Part shown: in pieces, positions 1 through 8,700 of the stretch | How positions within the stretch are numbered: the first letter of the stretch is position 1 | Layout: each line of letters opens with the position of its first letter | Virus record (IMG/VR): IMGVR_UViG_3300035168_000014 | Coordinates: 1-22,994 of that record | Reading direction: 5' to 3' (one strand) | Length of the DNA stretch: 22,994 nt | Source: a virus | The notes under the pieces: generated by a model | The model's input: only the letters and a program-made list of their open reading frames with translations | Databases searched by the model: none | What the model was told of the DNA's origin: nothing | Position numbers and translations under genes: made by a program

Positions 1-315
1 TCGGCGATATCGCCCTGCAGAGCGGTGACCGCGTTTCCGCGCGCCGTCTCTTCGGCGTCGATCGCCGCCTGGAGCAGCGTGTCGGCAGCCTCGCGATCCG
101 CGATCTCATCGGCGATATCGCCCTGCAGAGCGGTGACCGCGTTTCCGCGCGCCGTCTCTTCGGCGTCGATCGCCGCCTGGAGCAGCGTGTCGGCAGCCTC
201 GCGATCCGCGATCTCATCGGCGATATCGCCCTGCAAAGCGGTGACCGCGGCCTGGAGCAGCGTGTCGGCGGACTCGCGATCTGCAATTTCGTCGTCGATA
301 TCGCTCTGCAGGGCG
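1..315. repeat. 108-bp tandem repeat inside the fibre gene
   Basis: Units start at 1, 109, 217 and about 292. Bases 1-108 and 109-216 read as identical by eye. The unit at 217 is 75 bp long: it lacks 33 bp (11 codons) and has some substitutions, and the one at 292 is more diverged. All unit lengths are multiples of three, so each change keeps the fibre frame. The array may continue to the left of the window. An identical pair points to a recent duplication or gene conversion. Confidence 0.9.
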
Positions 316-704
316 GCGTCAGCGGCCCCACGGGTGGACGCCTCCGCGGTCAAATCCGTCTGCGATGCCGAGCCGGCGAAGATGTCCGCCTTCTTCGTCC
401 ATGATCCGGACCCGCTTGCGCCGCTTTTGAGATAGAGCCCGCGGTAGCTGGCCGTCGCGTCTGCGAACACGACCGCCCACACCCCCGCCGCATGGTCGAG
501 ATCGGCGAAGAGCAGCGCGCGCGTCTCATAGGGCAGCACATTGGTGAGCGCGCTCACATCGAGGAGCGAATCCAGTGCCGCATTCTGTAGAGCCTCATAG
601 GCGCGTATTTCCGCCTTGCTCGGCTCATGCAGCCCACTCGACGGCACCCCATCGGTCACATAATCGCGATAGACGGATCTCGCCGTCTCCTGACGCGTCG
701 CCAT
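1..704 (-). CDS. Tail fibre / tip-associated protein, N-terminal part (runs off window)
   Basis: The frame opens at an ATG (704-702) behind AGAGG, 12 bases after the stop of the J-like gene, and stays open to base 1, so 234 codons of a longer gene are visible. It begins MATRQETARSVYRDYV. Residues ~1-115 look like a globular fibre head containing a typical segment (YRGLYLKSGSGASGSW). After this come alpha-helical repeats rich in Ala, Asp, Glu and Gln: one 25-residue unit (ALQSDIDDEI...LLQAAVT), a second 25-residue unit, then 36-residue units with an added segment IDAEETARGNA. Such repeats usually form a trimeric coiled-coil shaft in phage fibres. Its place directly after the tail-tip gene fits a receptor-binding fibre. 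The C-terminal receptor-binding part is outside the window. Confidence 0.75.
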   Translation of the reverse strand, partial: MATRQETARSVYRDYVTDGVPSSGLHEPSKAEIRAYEALQNAALDSLLDVSALTNVLPYETRALLFADLDHAAGVWAVVFADATASYRGLYLKSGASGSGSWTKKADIFAGSASQTDLTAEASTRGAADAALQSDIDDEIADRESADTLLQAAVTALQGDIADEIADREAADTLLQAAIDAEETARGNAVTALQGDIADEIADREAADTLLQAAIDAEETARGNAVTALQGDIA

Positions 705-715
705 CTAATGTCCTC

Positions 716-2791
716 TCAGGAGATTGTGATGTAGCTCGACGCCGATAGGGCGCTCGGCGTGTCGAGTTGGACAAACCAACTGCGGACTTCATAGATTTCA
801 CCGATCGTCACCGGATCGGCCGTCTGTCGCACCCATTGCGAGACGACGGTGTCGAGGCTGGCCCAAGGACCAAGCGCGACATGCGCGCCATCGACGAGTC
901 GCGCCTGGACGTAGTAGACGAGCGAGGTATCGGTCGGAGTTGCGGCGGAGATTTTCGCCGTCGATTGGATGTATTCTTCGTCGGAGATCGTGACCTGCGC
1001 CAACACCGGCGCATCGGGCGGTGTGATCGTAACCGGCGAGGGAACTGGAGCGCTCGAGGTCTCATGCGGCGACACCGGATCGTAGTCCGGGACCACATCG
1101 TCGTAGTCATTCTCGCCGACGAGCGCGAGCTTGATCTGGAACCCTGTCAGATCTTCCGGCATCTGAGTCGGCGCTTCGAAGCGATAGATGCCGTCGATTT
1201 CCGGCATCTGATCGCTCTGCACTGCGACGACACGCTCTCCGATGCAGCGCACGAGCGAGAACCCGCCAATGATCGTCAGTCGCCGCGCTGGGTTCTGCCG
1301 CTTGAAGAGGCGGTATCCGAGACGCGTCGCCTGATTGAAGCTTGCGACCTCGCGCAGCGTTACGGCTTCAGTTCTCTCGCCGACGATCGCGATTGACTCG
1401 TCATCCGTAACCGGCGGCGCTTCGATGACCTGATAGTTCTCTCTCGGCTCCATGTAGGAGACCGTGAGGTAGTTGAAGGAGTCCAGCGCCGGCGGCAAAT
1501 CCTCGATGACGATCTCGGAAATGTCGTCGTCAGTGAGCGTGAGGGTCGGAGCTTCGTCTCGCGCAATCCAGAAATTCAACATGCCTTCGCCGTCTTCCCA
1601 TACTGTGCAATCGCATGCTGCTCTCAGGCGTGCCTCGACATCCTTTACCGCTTCTCCAGCGTGCCATTGCGCGTCACAGCGCGCCCATGGCTCTGTCCCG
1701 CCGCCGAACTTGTCGACGAGGCGGTCACAATAATTCGCCTCCGTGATGACTTGGTCCCATCGGATTTTTGATGGCGGCCGGCGAGCGCCGTCGTAATGAG
1801 TCTCGTACCAGACGAGCACGAGTATCGCGTTGCGCGACCACGTCCACGTCGCTTTTTGCGTGAAATACCAGTCCAGATAGTCGGCGCGGGAAGTCGCGTA
1901 GAACGGCAGGATTTCAGCGTCGTCGAATGTCTGCTCTTCTTCGCGCGGATCGTAGATCGTCGCGGCGCGAATGATCCACATCATAGTGGGCCATGCGCGG
2001 GGATAGGTCTTCATGCGGTCGAGAATGACCTGTCCGCCGACAGCCATCGCATACATGATGGCGAGGTTCTTTCCGAGGTGACGTTCCGTGTCGTAAAGCG
2101 TCGGCAGGAAATGTGCGGCGAGCGGTGACGGGTTGCCGTCGAGAGTGCCGTTGCGGAAATCGAACGCCATCGCCGGGAGGTTCCCGACCGGCTCTGGACG
2201 CCAGACCTGCCCGGTCCAGATCTGAATATATTGGAACGTGTATTTGAGGCCCGCGCTTGGCCAGCGGACATCCGGGCCGCAGTCGACGATATTGATCAGG
2301 CCGTTCGTGAACCCAGTGAGAATCGGGAAAGGCCCGGTCGACCACCCCGTCACATCCTCGCCGTCGACGATGTAGTTTTCGACTGCGTCGATCGGCTCTC
2401 CGTTCAGGATGACGCCAGCGAGGAGGTGGAACCCGTCCTCACACTCCTCCCATGCTTTGATTCCGCCGACCGGGATGCGCCCGGCGCCGTAATAGCGCGG
2501 CGAGATCGACTGCGCTTCGATGCGCTGAAGCGTCGGCTGAATCGGTAGAGAGGGGTCGAAACGCGGCTTCCGTCCCGACGCCAGAAGCGCGGTCACGCCG
2601 ACCGCCAAGCCGAGCTCGACAAGTCCCGTGACGAGGGCGCCGACCGTCAGCGTCCCGACGATCGTCGCGGTCGCCGAGACGCCGATCGCGGTCAATGCGC
2701 CAGCGACGAGCGGCGCGATGATCGGGGCGGCATGTACTGGCGTCGCGACAAGCGTGGAGAGCGCCGTTGCGGCGAGAAGCCTCCTCTTCAT
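716..2791 (-). CDS. Phage tail tip protein (host-specificity protein J-like)
   Basis: 691 aa. Proteins of this type close the distal tail and carry the host-recognition apparatus. Residues 1-22 (MKRRLLAATALSTLVATPVH...) look like a signal peptide, with AHA-type small residues near the cut point. They are followed by a Gly/Ala/Val-rich hydrophobic stretch to about residue 75, similar to N-terminal membrane-active segments of tail-tip proteins. Then comes a long beta-rich body (e.g. RYYGAGRIPVGGIKAWEEC) and a C-terminal fibronectin-III-like segment from about residue 590 (PPDAPVLAQVTISDEEYIQS). Position between the tail-tip genes and the fibre supports the role. Its start is only 17 nt after the Bro-N stop and has no strong Shine-Dalgarno, so it may depend on translation from upstream. 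Family assignment rests on order and overall look, not on a catalytic motif. Confidence 0.7.
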   Translation of the reverse strand: MKRRLLAATALSTLVATPVHAAPIIAPLVAGALTAIGVSATATIVGTLTVGALVTGLVELGLAVGVTALLASGRKPRFDPSLPIQPTLQRIEAQSISPRYYGAGRIPVGGIKAWEECEDGFHLLAGVILNGEPIDAVENYIVDGEDVTGWSTGPFPILTGFTNGLINIVDCGPDVRWPSAGLKYTFQYIQIWTGQVWRPEPVGNLPAMAFDFRNGTLDGNPSPLAAHFLPTLYDTERHLGKNLAIMYAMAVGGQVILDRMKTYPRAWPTMMWIIRAATIYDPREEEQTFDDAEILPFYATSRADYLDWYFTQKATWTWSRNAILVLVWYETHYDGARRPPSKIRWDQVITEANYCDRLVDKFGGGTEPWARCDAQWHAGEAVKDVEARLRAACDCTVWEDGEGMLNFWIARDEAPTLTLTDDDISEIVIEDLPPALDSFNYLTVSYMEPRENYQVIEAPPVTDDESIAIVGERTEAVTLREVASFNQATRLGYRLFKRQNPARRLTIIGGFSLVRCIGERVVAVQSDQMPEIDGIYRFEAPTQMPEDLTGFQIKLALVGENDYDDVVPDYDPVSPHETSSAPVPSPVTITPPDAPVLAQVTISDEEYIQSTAKISAATPTDTSLVYYVQARLVDGAHVALGPWASLDTVVSQWVRQTADPVTIGEIYEVRSWFVQLDTPSALSASSYITIS

Positions 2792-2808
2792 GTAGCGGGA
2801 GCCGATTG

Positions 2809-3561
2809 TTACTTGGCGCCGGGCTTGCGAAACGGGAGAATGCCTTGGCCGCGGCGAGCGGCGACACGGCGCTCGATCGCCTCACGTCCGCCATCCGTTA
2901 GCCATTCCCGACAGGTCGCCGGATCGAACAGCCGCGCCGTGCGCTTCCCGAGGCTCCCTTCGCGCATAGCGACATGTCGCTTCACATGCGCAGAGACGAG
3001 ACGGCTGGAGACGAACTTGTCGAGGCCGCGCATTCCGCTCGCGCCCGGCACCTTGGCGAGGTCGACGACCTGCCCCGCGGTGTAGCCCTTGCCGATCGAG
3101 AACTCGCCCGAGGCGACCGCTTCCGCGATCATGACCGGCAACATCGCGTTGACGGCAGCGACCGCGGCCTCGCCGGCGATGCGCGCGATCTTGGCTTCGT
3201 CGAAGCCGCCGGCGCCATAGGCCCCGGTCTCCCGGATCGACGGGAGAACGTCAGCCGTCACCCACTTACGGAAGCGATGCGCGACGGAGCCGGGCGTCAC
3301 GGCGTCGCGGCAGCGCAGCGCGAGCGCATAGAGACCGGATTCGGAGACGATGAGGACATTCGGATTGCCTCGGGATTTCTCGGGGTTGAACCCCGAGAAA
3401 TCGACGGTCTGTTTTTCATCAGCGTCCAGCTTTGCGACCGCGTCGCTCACATCCGCGAGCCCGAGCGCGCCGCAGACATCCTTGGCGACGAACCAATGCT
3501 TGCCATTGCGGTCGACGGCGCGAATGAGGCATTCGTCGAAACAGAACGGAGTCATTTTCAT
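2809..3561 (-). CDS. Bro-N domain antirepressor-like protein
   Basis: 250 aa, probably a DNA-binding antirepressor-type regulator. Residues ~6-115 are a Bro-N domain: FDECLIRAVDRNGKHWFVAKDVCGALGL, then LIVSESGLYALALRCRD and FRKWVTADVLPSIRETGAY. The C-terminal half (YTAGQVVDLAKVPG...CREWLTDGGREAIERR) is a separate helical region, ending RRGQGILPFRKPGAK. The ATG at 3561 is chosen because GGAG lies 9 nt upstream, exactly as in the KilA-N gene. The frame stays open 40 codons further up to 3681, but that stretch is the structured leader. An antirepressor in the middle of a tail module is out of place: these are normally early genes, so this is probably an inserted accessory cassette. Its last ~48 bases resemble the end of the KilA-N gene at 12806. 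Confidence 0.85.
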   Translation of the reverse strand: MKMTPFCFDECLIRAVDRNGKHWFVAKDVCGALGLADVSDAVAKLDADEKQTVDFSGFNPEKSRGNPNVLIVSESGLYALALRCRDAVTPGSVAHRFRKWVTADVLPSIRETGAYGAGGFDEAKIARIAGEAAVAAVNAMLPVMIAEAVASGEFSIGKGYTAGQVVDLAKVPGASGMRGLDKFVSSRLVSAHVKRHVAMREGSLGKRTARLFDPATCREWLTDGGREAIERRVAARRGQGILPFRKPGAK

Positions 3562-3673
3562 TTTTCCAGTCTCCAATGGCGTCCGGCCCGGCAGGCCCGA
3601 GACGCACGGGTTCGCTTTCGCGATGCCGGAGCCATTGGAGCTCGCGGGTCGCGCCTTCCCCCTGCCGAGGGGG
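3559..3673 (-). ncRNA. Structured 5' leader of the Bro-N gene (candidate cis-regulatory RNA, copy A)
   Basis: Read on the minus strand: hairpin CCCCCT-CGGC-AGGGGG (3673-3658); a 17-nt linker; then a helix between CTCCAATGGC (3640-3631) and GCCATTGGAG (3580-3571), 10 perfect pairs, extended inward by TCCGGC/GCCGGA. Inside are TCGC-GAAA-GCGA (3623-3612, GNRA loop) and CCCG...CGGG (3610-3596). The unpaired CCTGCCG (3595-3589) complements CGGCAGG of the first hairpin, so a pseudoknot is possible. The 3' strand of the main helix holds the GGAG ribosome site 9 nt before the ATG. Copy B at 13816-13703 has the same architecture with compensatory changes. The two copies differ in length by one base and have indels, so coding pressure does not explain the conservation. 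Confidence 0.75.
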
Positions 3674-3715
3674 AATCTCATGATTTCAGTGTTCTGCCGT
3701 TGATCCCGTGGCCTC

Positions 3716-3745
3716 TCGACAGAGCCGCCCTGTCGCCGCTAGATT
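3716..3745 (+). promoter_or_regulatory. Candidate promoter of the lipoprotein gene
   Basis: TCGACA (3716-3721) and TAGATT (3740-3745) are separated by 18 bases and lie 37 bases before the ATG at 3783. Both match sigma-70-type boxes only partly. A plus-strand gene inside a minus-strand operon needs its own promoter, which raises the prior. Confidence 0.35.
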
Positions 3746-3782
3746 GAGGGGCTCTTTCCGGGCTTCAATCGGGGGAACTTTT

Positions 3783-4163
3783 ATGCGTCTATTCGTGCTC
3801 ATTGCCGCCACGTCGCTCGCCGGCTGCATCTCGTCTCAAACAGCGATGACCGGGCCGTCGACCGCCCATGTCGAAGTCTCCGCCGGCGGGCTTCTCTTCA
3901 AGGATCAGGCGCAGCCGACCTTTCTTCGAAAGGCCGCGGAACTGACAGCGGCGGCAGGCAAGAAATGCTTCTCGACGACCGGCCAGAAGACTTTCGATGG
4001 CATGGTCGATAGCGTCGCGGTGACCCGCACCACGCTGTTCTCACAGACACAGCAAACTGTGAGCACGCCGACGAGGGCGCTCGCGGCAGATATTCAGATG
4101 TCCGACAAATGCGACGCCAGCACCTACGACGCCGCCGCGATCCTGTCGCAGGCCAAATCGTGA
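3783..4163 (+). CDS. Small lipoprotein on the opposite strand (phage moron)
   Basis: 126 aa. The ATG at 3783 follows GGGGGAA (3771-3777). The N-terminus MRLFVLIAATSLAGC is a lipoprotein signal peptide with lipobox LAGC, so Cys15 would be the lipidated residue of a membrane-anchored periplasmic protein. The mature part (e.g. FLRKAAELTAAAGKKC) has two further cysteines, Cys62 and one near the C-terminus, that could form a disulfide. It is the only well-supported plus-strand gene of the left half. It converges on the tail gene ending at 4124, and the two share 40 bp at their 3' ends. Opposite strand, own promoter candidate and export fit a prophage-expressed moron, possibly a superinfection-exclusion or host-fitness factor. 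The family is not recognised and the role is inferred from context only. Confidence 0.75.
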   Translation: MRLFVLIAATSLAGCISSQTAMTGPSTAHVEVSAGGLLFKDQAQPTFLRKAAELTAAAGKKCFSTTGQKTFDGMVDSVAVTRTTLFSQTQQTVSTPTRALAADIQMSDKCDASTYDAAAILSQAKS

Positions 4164-4519
4164 CGGAGCGACCACCCAGACAGGATCGAAAACTGCCCAA
4201 CATGCACGCGGCCGTTCGTCGCGGCGACGCTGAACCGGCCGGCATTGACGCCAAGCACGCGGCCCTGGCCGCCGCCCCCGATGATCACCGCGTCGCCTGG
4301 CTCAACTTCTTCGGCAGAGATGCGACGGAGCCCCATTCTCTCCGCGATGATCGCGGCGCCCTCTTCGGCGCCGCGGCTCTCCCATAGCGCGCGCTGCTCA
4401 TCGGCGCTCGGTCCGACAAAGCCCAGCGACTCGGCCCATGCGACGACTGGCTCCGAACAGATCATCGGAACGCGCCCGACAGCGAAGGCGCGGAAGAACT
4501 CGATCGGGCTCAGCTCCAA
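4124..4519 (-). CDS. Tail-tip assembly protein, DUF6950-like (NlpC/P60-position) protein
   Basis: 131 aa starting at a TTG (4519-4517) that overlaps the previous stop; the next Met is residue 18 (MICSEPVVAWAESLGF). It occupies the place where siphovirus tail modules usually carry an NlpC/P60-type peptidase, just before the J-like tip gene. A single cysteine in an N-terminal helix (Cys20) and a later small-barrel region (EEVEPGDAVIIGGGG...GRVLGVNAGRFSVAATNG) resemble the layout of DUF6950 proteins, a family I recall as remotely NlpC-like. The usual catalytic Asp-Cys pair is not evident, so activity is doubtful. The start codon is uncertain. Its 3' end overlaps the convergent lipoprotein gene by 40 bp. 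Confidence 0.55.
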   Translation of the reverse strand: MELSPIEFFRAFAVGRVPMICSEPVVAWAESLGFVGPSADEQRALWESRGAEEGAAIIAERMGLRRISAEEVEPGDAVIIGGGGQGRVLGVNAGRFSVAATNGRVHVGQFSILSGWSLRHDLACDRIAAAS

Positions 4520-5088
4520 TAGAGCACCCGCATGTTGCTGGCGTATCCAGAGATGCGCTCGAGGATATCGTCGCCGGGGAAGCGCGCTGTCTGATCGCGA
4601 TGCGTCAAAAACACATTTGGCGATCGGAACCGCGATGATTGGAAGCTCTCAGTTTCCAGCGTGAAGCTCGTAGTGCGACCCTTCGCGTCGACGTGCTTCA
4701 CAAGCCGCTCCATGATCGTCGTCCGCAGAATGATCGGGTCGGAGGCGAGGCTCCAATCATCATTGAACATGATCAGATAGGCCGCGCACTCCCGCCCATG
4801 GATCTCCGCCTTCTGGTCGACATAGATCGACGCGAATTCAGATGATGGCAGGGCCGAAAGTGCGAACGTCATCGGCTCGTTCTTGTCGCCGTAGCCTGCG
4901 AACATGCCGGAGATCGAGCCAACCGTCCCGACGGCCTCCCAGACATGGCTGGTGCTGTCCGTGAACGATCCTCCCTCACCCCGATAGAGGTAGCGCGTCC
5001 CGCTTGCCAGATCGAATCTGGCGCCGATCGTCGCCTTTACATCCGAGCGCGTCGCCAGCGCATAGAGGGCCTCTCCGAGGATGCTCAC
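4510..5088 (-). CDS. Tail-tip protein, function unknown
   Basis: 192 aa. The GTG at 5088 overlaps the previous stop (GTGA) and is preceded by GAGGAGG, a strong ribosome site; the frame extends further up but without a comparable start. The protein starts VSILGEALYALATRSDVKATIG and has a mixed alpha/beta look, with no transmembrane segment or catalytic motif that I recognise. It sits third after the tape measure in a row of co-translated genes (distal tail protein, this gene, DUF6950-like, J-like). By position it is a baseplate hub or tip-connecting protein, similar in place to the DUF2163-type hub proteins of GTA-like tails, but the sequence does not let me assign that family. Confidence 0.6.
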   Translation of the reverse strand: MSILGEALYALATRSDVKATIGARFDLASGTRYLYRGEGGSFTDSTSHVWEAVGTVGSISGMFAGYGDKNEPMTFALSALPSSEFASIYVDQKAEIHGRECAAYLIMFNDDWSLASDPIILRTTIMERLVKHVDAKGRTTSFTLETESFQSSRFRSPNVFLTHRDQTARFPGDDILERISGYASNMRVLYWS

Positions 5089-5789
5089 CAGCGATCCTCC
5101 TCGAAATCGAGATCGATCGTTCCGAAGAAATCCTGCTGGTCCAGAGTCTCCGCGACCTCCAATGTCTCCCGCGTCGCGAGGCATCGCACGATAGGCGCCT
5201 CCGTATAGGCCGGGTCGTCGACTGCGATAGCGGCGCGCAGATATGGCCAGATCGAGAGCGTCGACTTCCCCGAGACACCGTCTTCCGACGGAAAGATCTG
5301 CTCGATCGTGTAGAGGCGATCTTCGAAGCCGATGTAATTCCCGGCCGTCAATTCGACCTCGGACGGTCCGACTCGCTGGACATCGATCGTCATCGCCCGC
5401 GCCGAGGCGGCGGTCGCGACGAGGAAATCCACCGGCTGGCCGTAGAAGGTAGAACCGCCCGAGAATGTCGACCCGTCAGAGAACGTCACGCCGAGCGGCA
5501 GGGCGACCGCCGCCCGCTTGCGCGGCGTCCGCAATTCGTCCATCGGCGTGATGTAGATCGGCTTCCGCTGCGCCAATCTGGTGACCATCGCCCGCATGGT
5601 GAGCACGCGGCCGCCATAGAGCGCAGTGGCGCGGTGGCCGAACTTCCATCGGCCGGCGTCGGCTGTAACGCTCTGCCCCGGCCCGACGAGCGTCTCGCCG
5701 CCGAAATTGACGGGGTGGATTCTGCCGCGTGACATATATTTCGGCCGGAGCACGCTCGGCCAATGCGCGATCGTCGGGTCATAGGCCAT
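5085..5789 (-). CDS. Distal-tail-like protein directly after the tape measure
   Basis: 234 aa. Its ATG shares one base with the tape-measure stop (TGATG), so the two are translationally coupled. Beta-rich sequence with a short internal repeat SDGSTFSGGSTFYG near residue 108 and a conserved-looking core (WKFGHRATALYGGRVLTMRAM). The gene immediately after the tape measure normally encodes the distal tail protein, the ring joining tube and tip, and the size fits. I see no diagnostic motif, so the name comes from position. The C-terminus (DLDFEEDRW) is strongly acidic. Confidence 0.55.
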   Translation of the reverse strand: MAYDPTIAHWPSVLRPKYMSRGRIHPVNFGGETLVGPGQSVTADAGRWKFGHRATALYGGRVLTMRAMVTRLAQRKPIYITPMDELRTPRKRAAVALPLGVTFSDGSTFSGGSTFYGQPVDFLVATAASARAMTIDVQRVGPSEVELTAGNYIGFEDRLYTIEQIFPSEDGVSGKSTLSIWPYLRAAIAVDDPAYTEAPIVRCLATRETLEVAETLDQQDFFGTIDLDFEEDRW

Positions 5790-8700
5790 CAGATCGCGCG
5801 CCGGCTCGCCTCAGATTGTTTTTTGTTGTTCGCGGCGATCATCGTCGCGGCAGTCTTTCTGATCTCGACGATGATTTCGCCGTCGGACATCACGCGCGGG
5901 GTAGCCTCCACACCAGGGGCGTAATTGTTGAAGGTGAACTTCGGCGCGGCCGGCGGCTGTGTGAAGCTTATGACCTGCGGAGGCGCGGCCGGCGGCGCCG
6001 TCATATGAACCGGGATGCGGCGACCATCCGGCAGCGGGACGAACGCCTCCGGCCCGCGGCCCTCGCCAAATAGCGCGAGTTGCGGCCGATCGGCGACCCC
6101 GCCAGAGGCGTAGCGATGCAGCGGCAGCGCGCCGGCGCTCGTCATGATCCCGCCGCTCTCGAATTTGAAGAGGCCGCCGAGAAAGTCTCCGATGCCGGAG
6201 AAGAGGCCCCCGAGGAATCCGCCTCCACCGGAGTTACCGCCCCCAGCGATTTTGTCGAGCAGTCCACCGCCTCCCGCGAGCCCGGCTCCGGAGAGGTTCA
6301 CGTTCGCGGCCTTGATGTTTACGTTCGCGGCATTCTTCTCGCTGCCGCCGCCGATCCCGAGCAGGCTCCCGAGCGGGCCGAGGCTATCGGAGCCCATGGC
6401 GCCCATGAAGCTTTCCACGATGTTGCCGATCGACTGGCGCATCATGTTCTCGGCCATCCGCCCGAGCGCATCTTTCGCGGCCGCGCCGACATCCTCCCCG
6501 CGCGCCAAAGCCACCGCGGAGCCGCCGGCGATATCGGCGACGCCCGAGCGCAAAACGTCGTACGAAGCGACGCGCTTGCGCATTTGATCCTGCGCGGTCG
6601 CATTGTCGGCGGCTTTCTGCGATAGCTTTTCGATCTTCCTGGCAAGCTCTTCGGCGATCGGGATTCCGAGCCGCTGCGCCTCATTGAGAAGTTTCTGCTG
6701 CTCTTCGGCTGCGGCGATCGCGCCCTTGTTCACGCCCCAGGCGCCGGACGCCAGATCGATCGCGCGGCGCTGATCGTCGAGCGAGCGGGTTTCGTCACGG
6801 AGCCAATTGTCGACCTGTTCGATATTGATTGCGCGGATCGTGGAGTCGTACTTCCGATAGGCTTCTGTCGCCTCATTGATCTTTTGCGCCTGCCCTCCGA
6901 ATGACGATTGTGCGGAAGCGGCCTCGGCGGGGTGCGACTTGAACCCCTCCCAAGCGCCGATCCCCTGCGTCCGCATGATCCAATCCGCCATGCGGTTTTG
7001 GTTCTCGGCTGAGAACATGTCATTCCCGCCGAGTCCGAGCGCGCGCATCGCGTCACGCTGCGTCGTGTTCGTGATCTGGAATGCGCCCTTGGCGCTCGAA
7101 TTGAGGCCCTGGGCGCGCCTGACCTGATCTCCCCATGCGAGGCTCTCCGCCATCGTCATGTCGACGAGCGGCTTCGGCGAGCGCATGTAGCCGAGCGAGG
7201 TATTGTAGGGGTCGCCGAACTTGTCGGTTCCCTCGGCGCGCATGATCGAGCGGTAGAAGTCTCCGCCGGAGCGCGCGAAGAACGGAACGACGTTCCCGGC
7301 CGCCGCTGGCGGCGCTGAGGAGCCTTGCGCGCCGGACGCGCCGATCCTCGCCGCCGCGCTATCCATCGCATCGGCGAGGCGCGTAGCGGCATTGCCGGCC
7401 CGGTCGAATGGAACGACGACGGAGCGATCATAGATGCTGAGGTCCGAGCCAGCGCCGCCCGCCCGGTTCGCTCTCTTCAGATCGTCCTGAAGGGTGAGCT
7501 GCGCCTCCTTGATCGCACGCTGGTAAGGGTCGAGCCCGGCGAGCTCGGCGCGGCGGGTCGCCTGCTTGGCCTGCTCCCGCATTGCGCGCGCGGACTCCAG
7601 CAGCACGACATTGCGCGCGCCCTCGGCCGCCGTGACCGCCGCGAGCCGGTCCTTGCTGGTCTCCATCTCGGCGCGGAACGCCTGTTCCGCCGCGATCTGC
7701 GCCTTCTGGCCGATCGTCTCCGCCTCGGCCGAGCGCATCGCCAGCATATTCGCCTCGGTCACGCGCTCGAGCGGTGACCGCAACAGACCGATCGCGACCC
7801 CGAGCTTGTCGAATGCCTCCCGCGCTTCATTCGCGCGGTCGCCGAGCGCGGCCAAGCCGTCCTTGTCGGAGAGCATGGCCCTGATGGCGTCGCGCGCGTC
7901 CTCGAGCTGGCGGCGCTGTGCGAGATCGGGGCGGATCTGGTCCATCGTCTGCGTCGCGCTCTGCGCCAGGACATTGAGCCGCTCCTGCTGGCGCAGCGCG
8001 TCGATGCGGCCCGCATCCTGCGGCGCGTTCTGTTCCCGCAGCCTGCCATAGCGGATATCGACCTCGGCCAATCCGGCCTGCAGTGGCGAGAGCCCGCGGA
8101 GCTGCGCCCGGTCGCTCGCGTCGCGGGACATGTCGTCGAGGCGGCGGGAGGATTCGGCGAGCGCGGCGTTGCGGGCGCCTTCCGCAGCCAGCGCCGCAAG
8201 CGTCTCGTCATGGGTCTGGCGCAGCGTCGTGACGCGCGCCTGCTCCGCCGCGATGCTCGCTCGCTGCTCGAACGAATAGGCGCCGATTGCTCGAACAGCC
8301 AGATCGCTGTCCTGCCGCATGCGCTCCGCTGGCGTCTGGAAATTGGCGAGCGCCGTGGACAACTGCGCCACGATTTCCTTCGCCGCGCCCGCCCTTTCGC
8401 CGAGCGCGGCGAGACCATCCGCGGTCTCTGTTAGCGGCTTGATCGCCGCGAGCTGGCGCTCCATCGTCCGGCGCTGGACCTCATCCGGGGAAAGCTGATC
8501 GATCAGCGGCCCGGCAAGTTCCGACCTGCGATTGAGGTCGATCCGATCGCGCTCCCGCTGTGCGGGCGTAATCTCCGGCGCCAATCCGATCCTGCGCTCG
8601 TAATCGGATAGCGAACCGGCGCCTGGGGCAGGGAGAGCGGCCGCAGCCTGGCGCGGCAGCTCGATCCGCTGGAATTTCGGCAGCAGAGCATCGATCCCGG

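Noticed and set aside
1-315. CRISPR array
   Set aside because: The repeats are contiguous 108- and 75-bp in-frame coding units without spacers.
3562-3681. 40-codon N-terminal extension of the Bro-N protein
   Set aside because: The stretch is the structured leader; the homologous leader B has indels that break frame, and the ribosome site points to the ATG at 3561.
2974-3747. 257-codon plus-strand open frame opposite the Bro-N gene
   Set aside because: The minus-strand frame encodes a clear Bro-N domain, and this frame has shadow-like composition.
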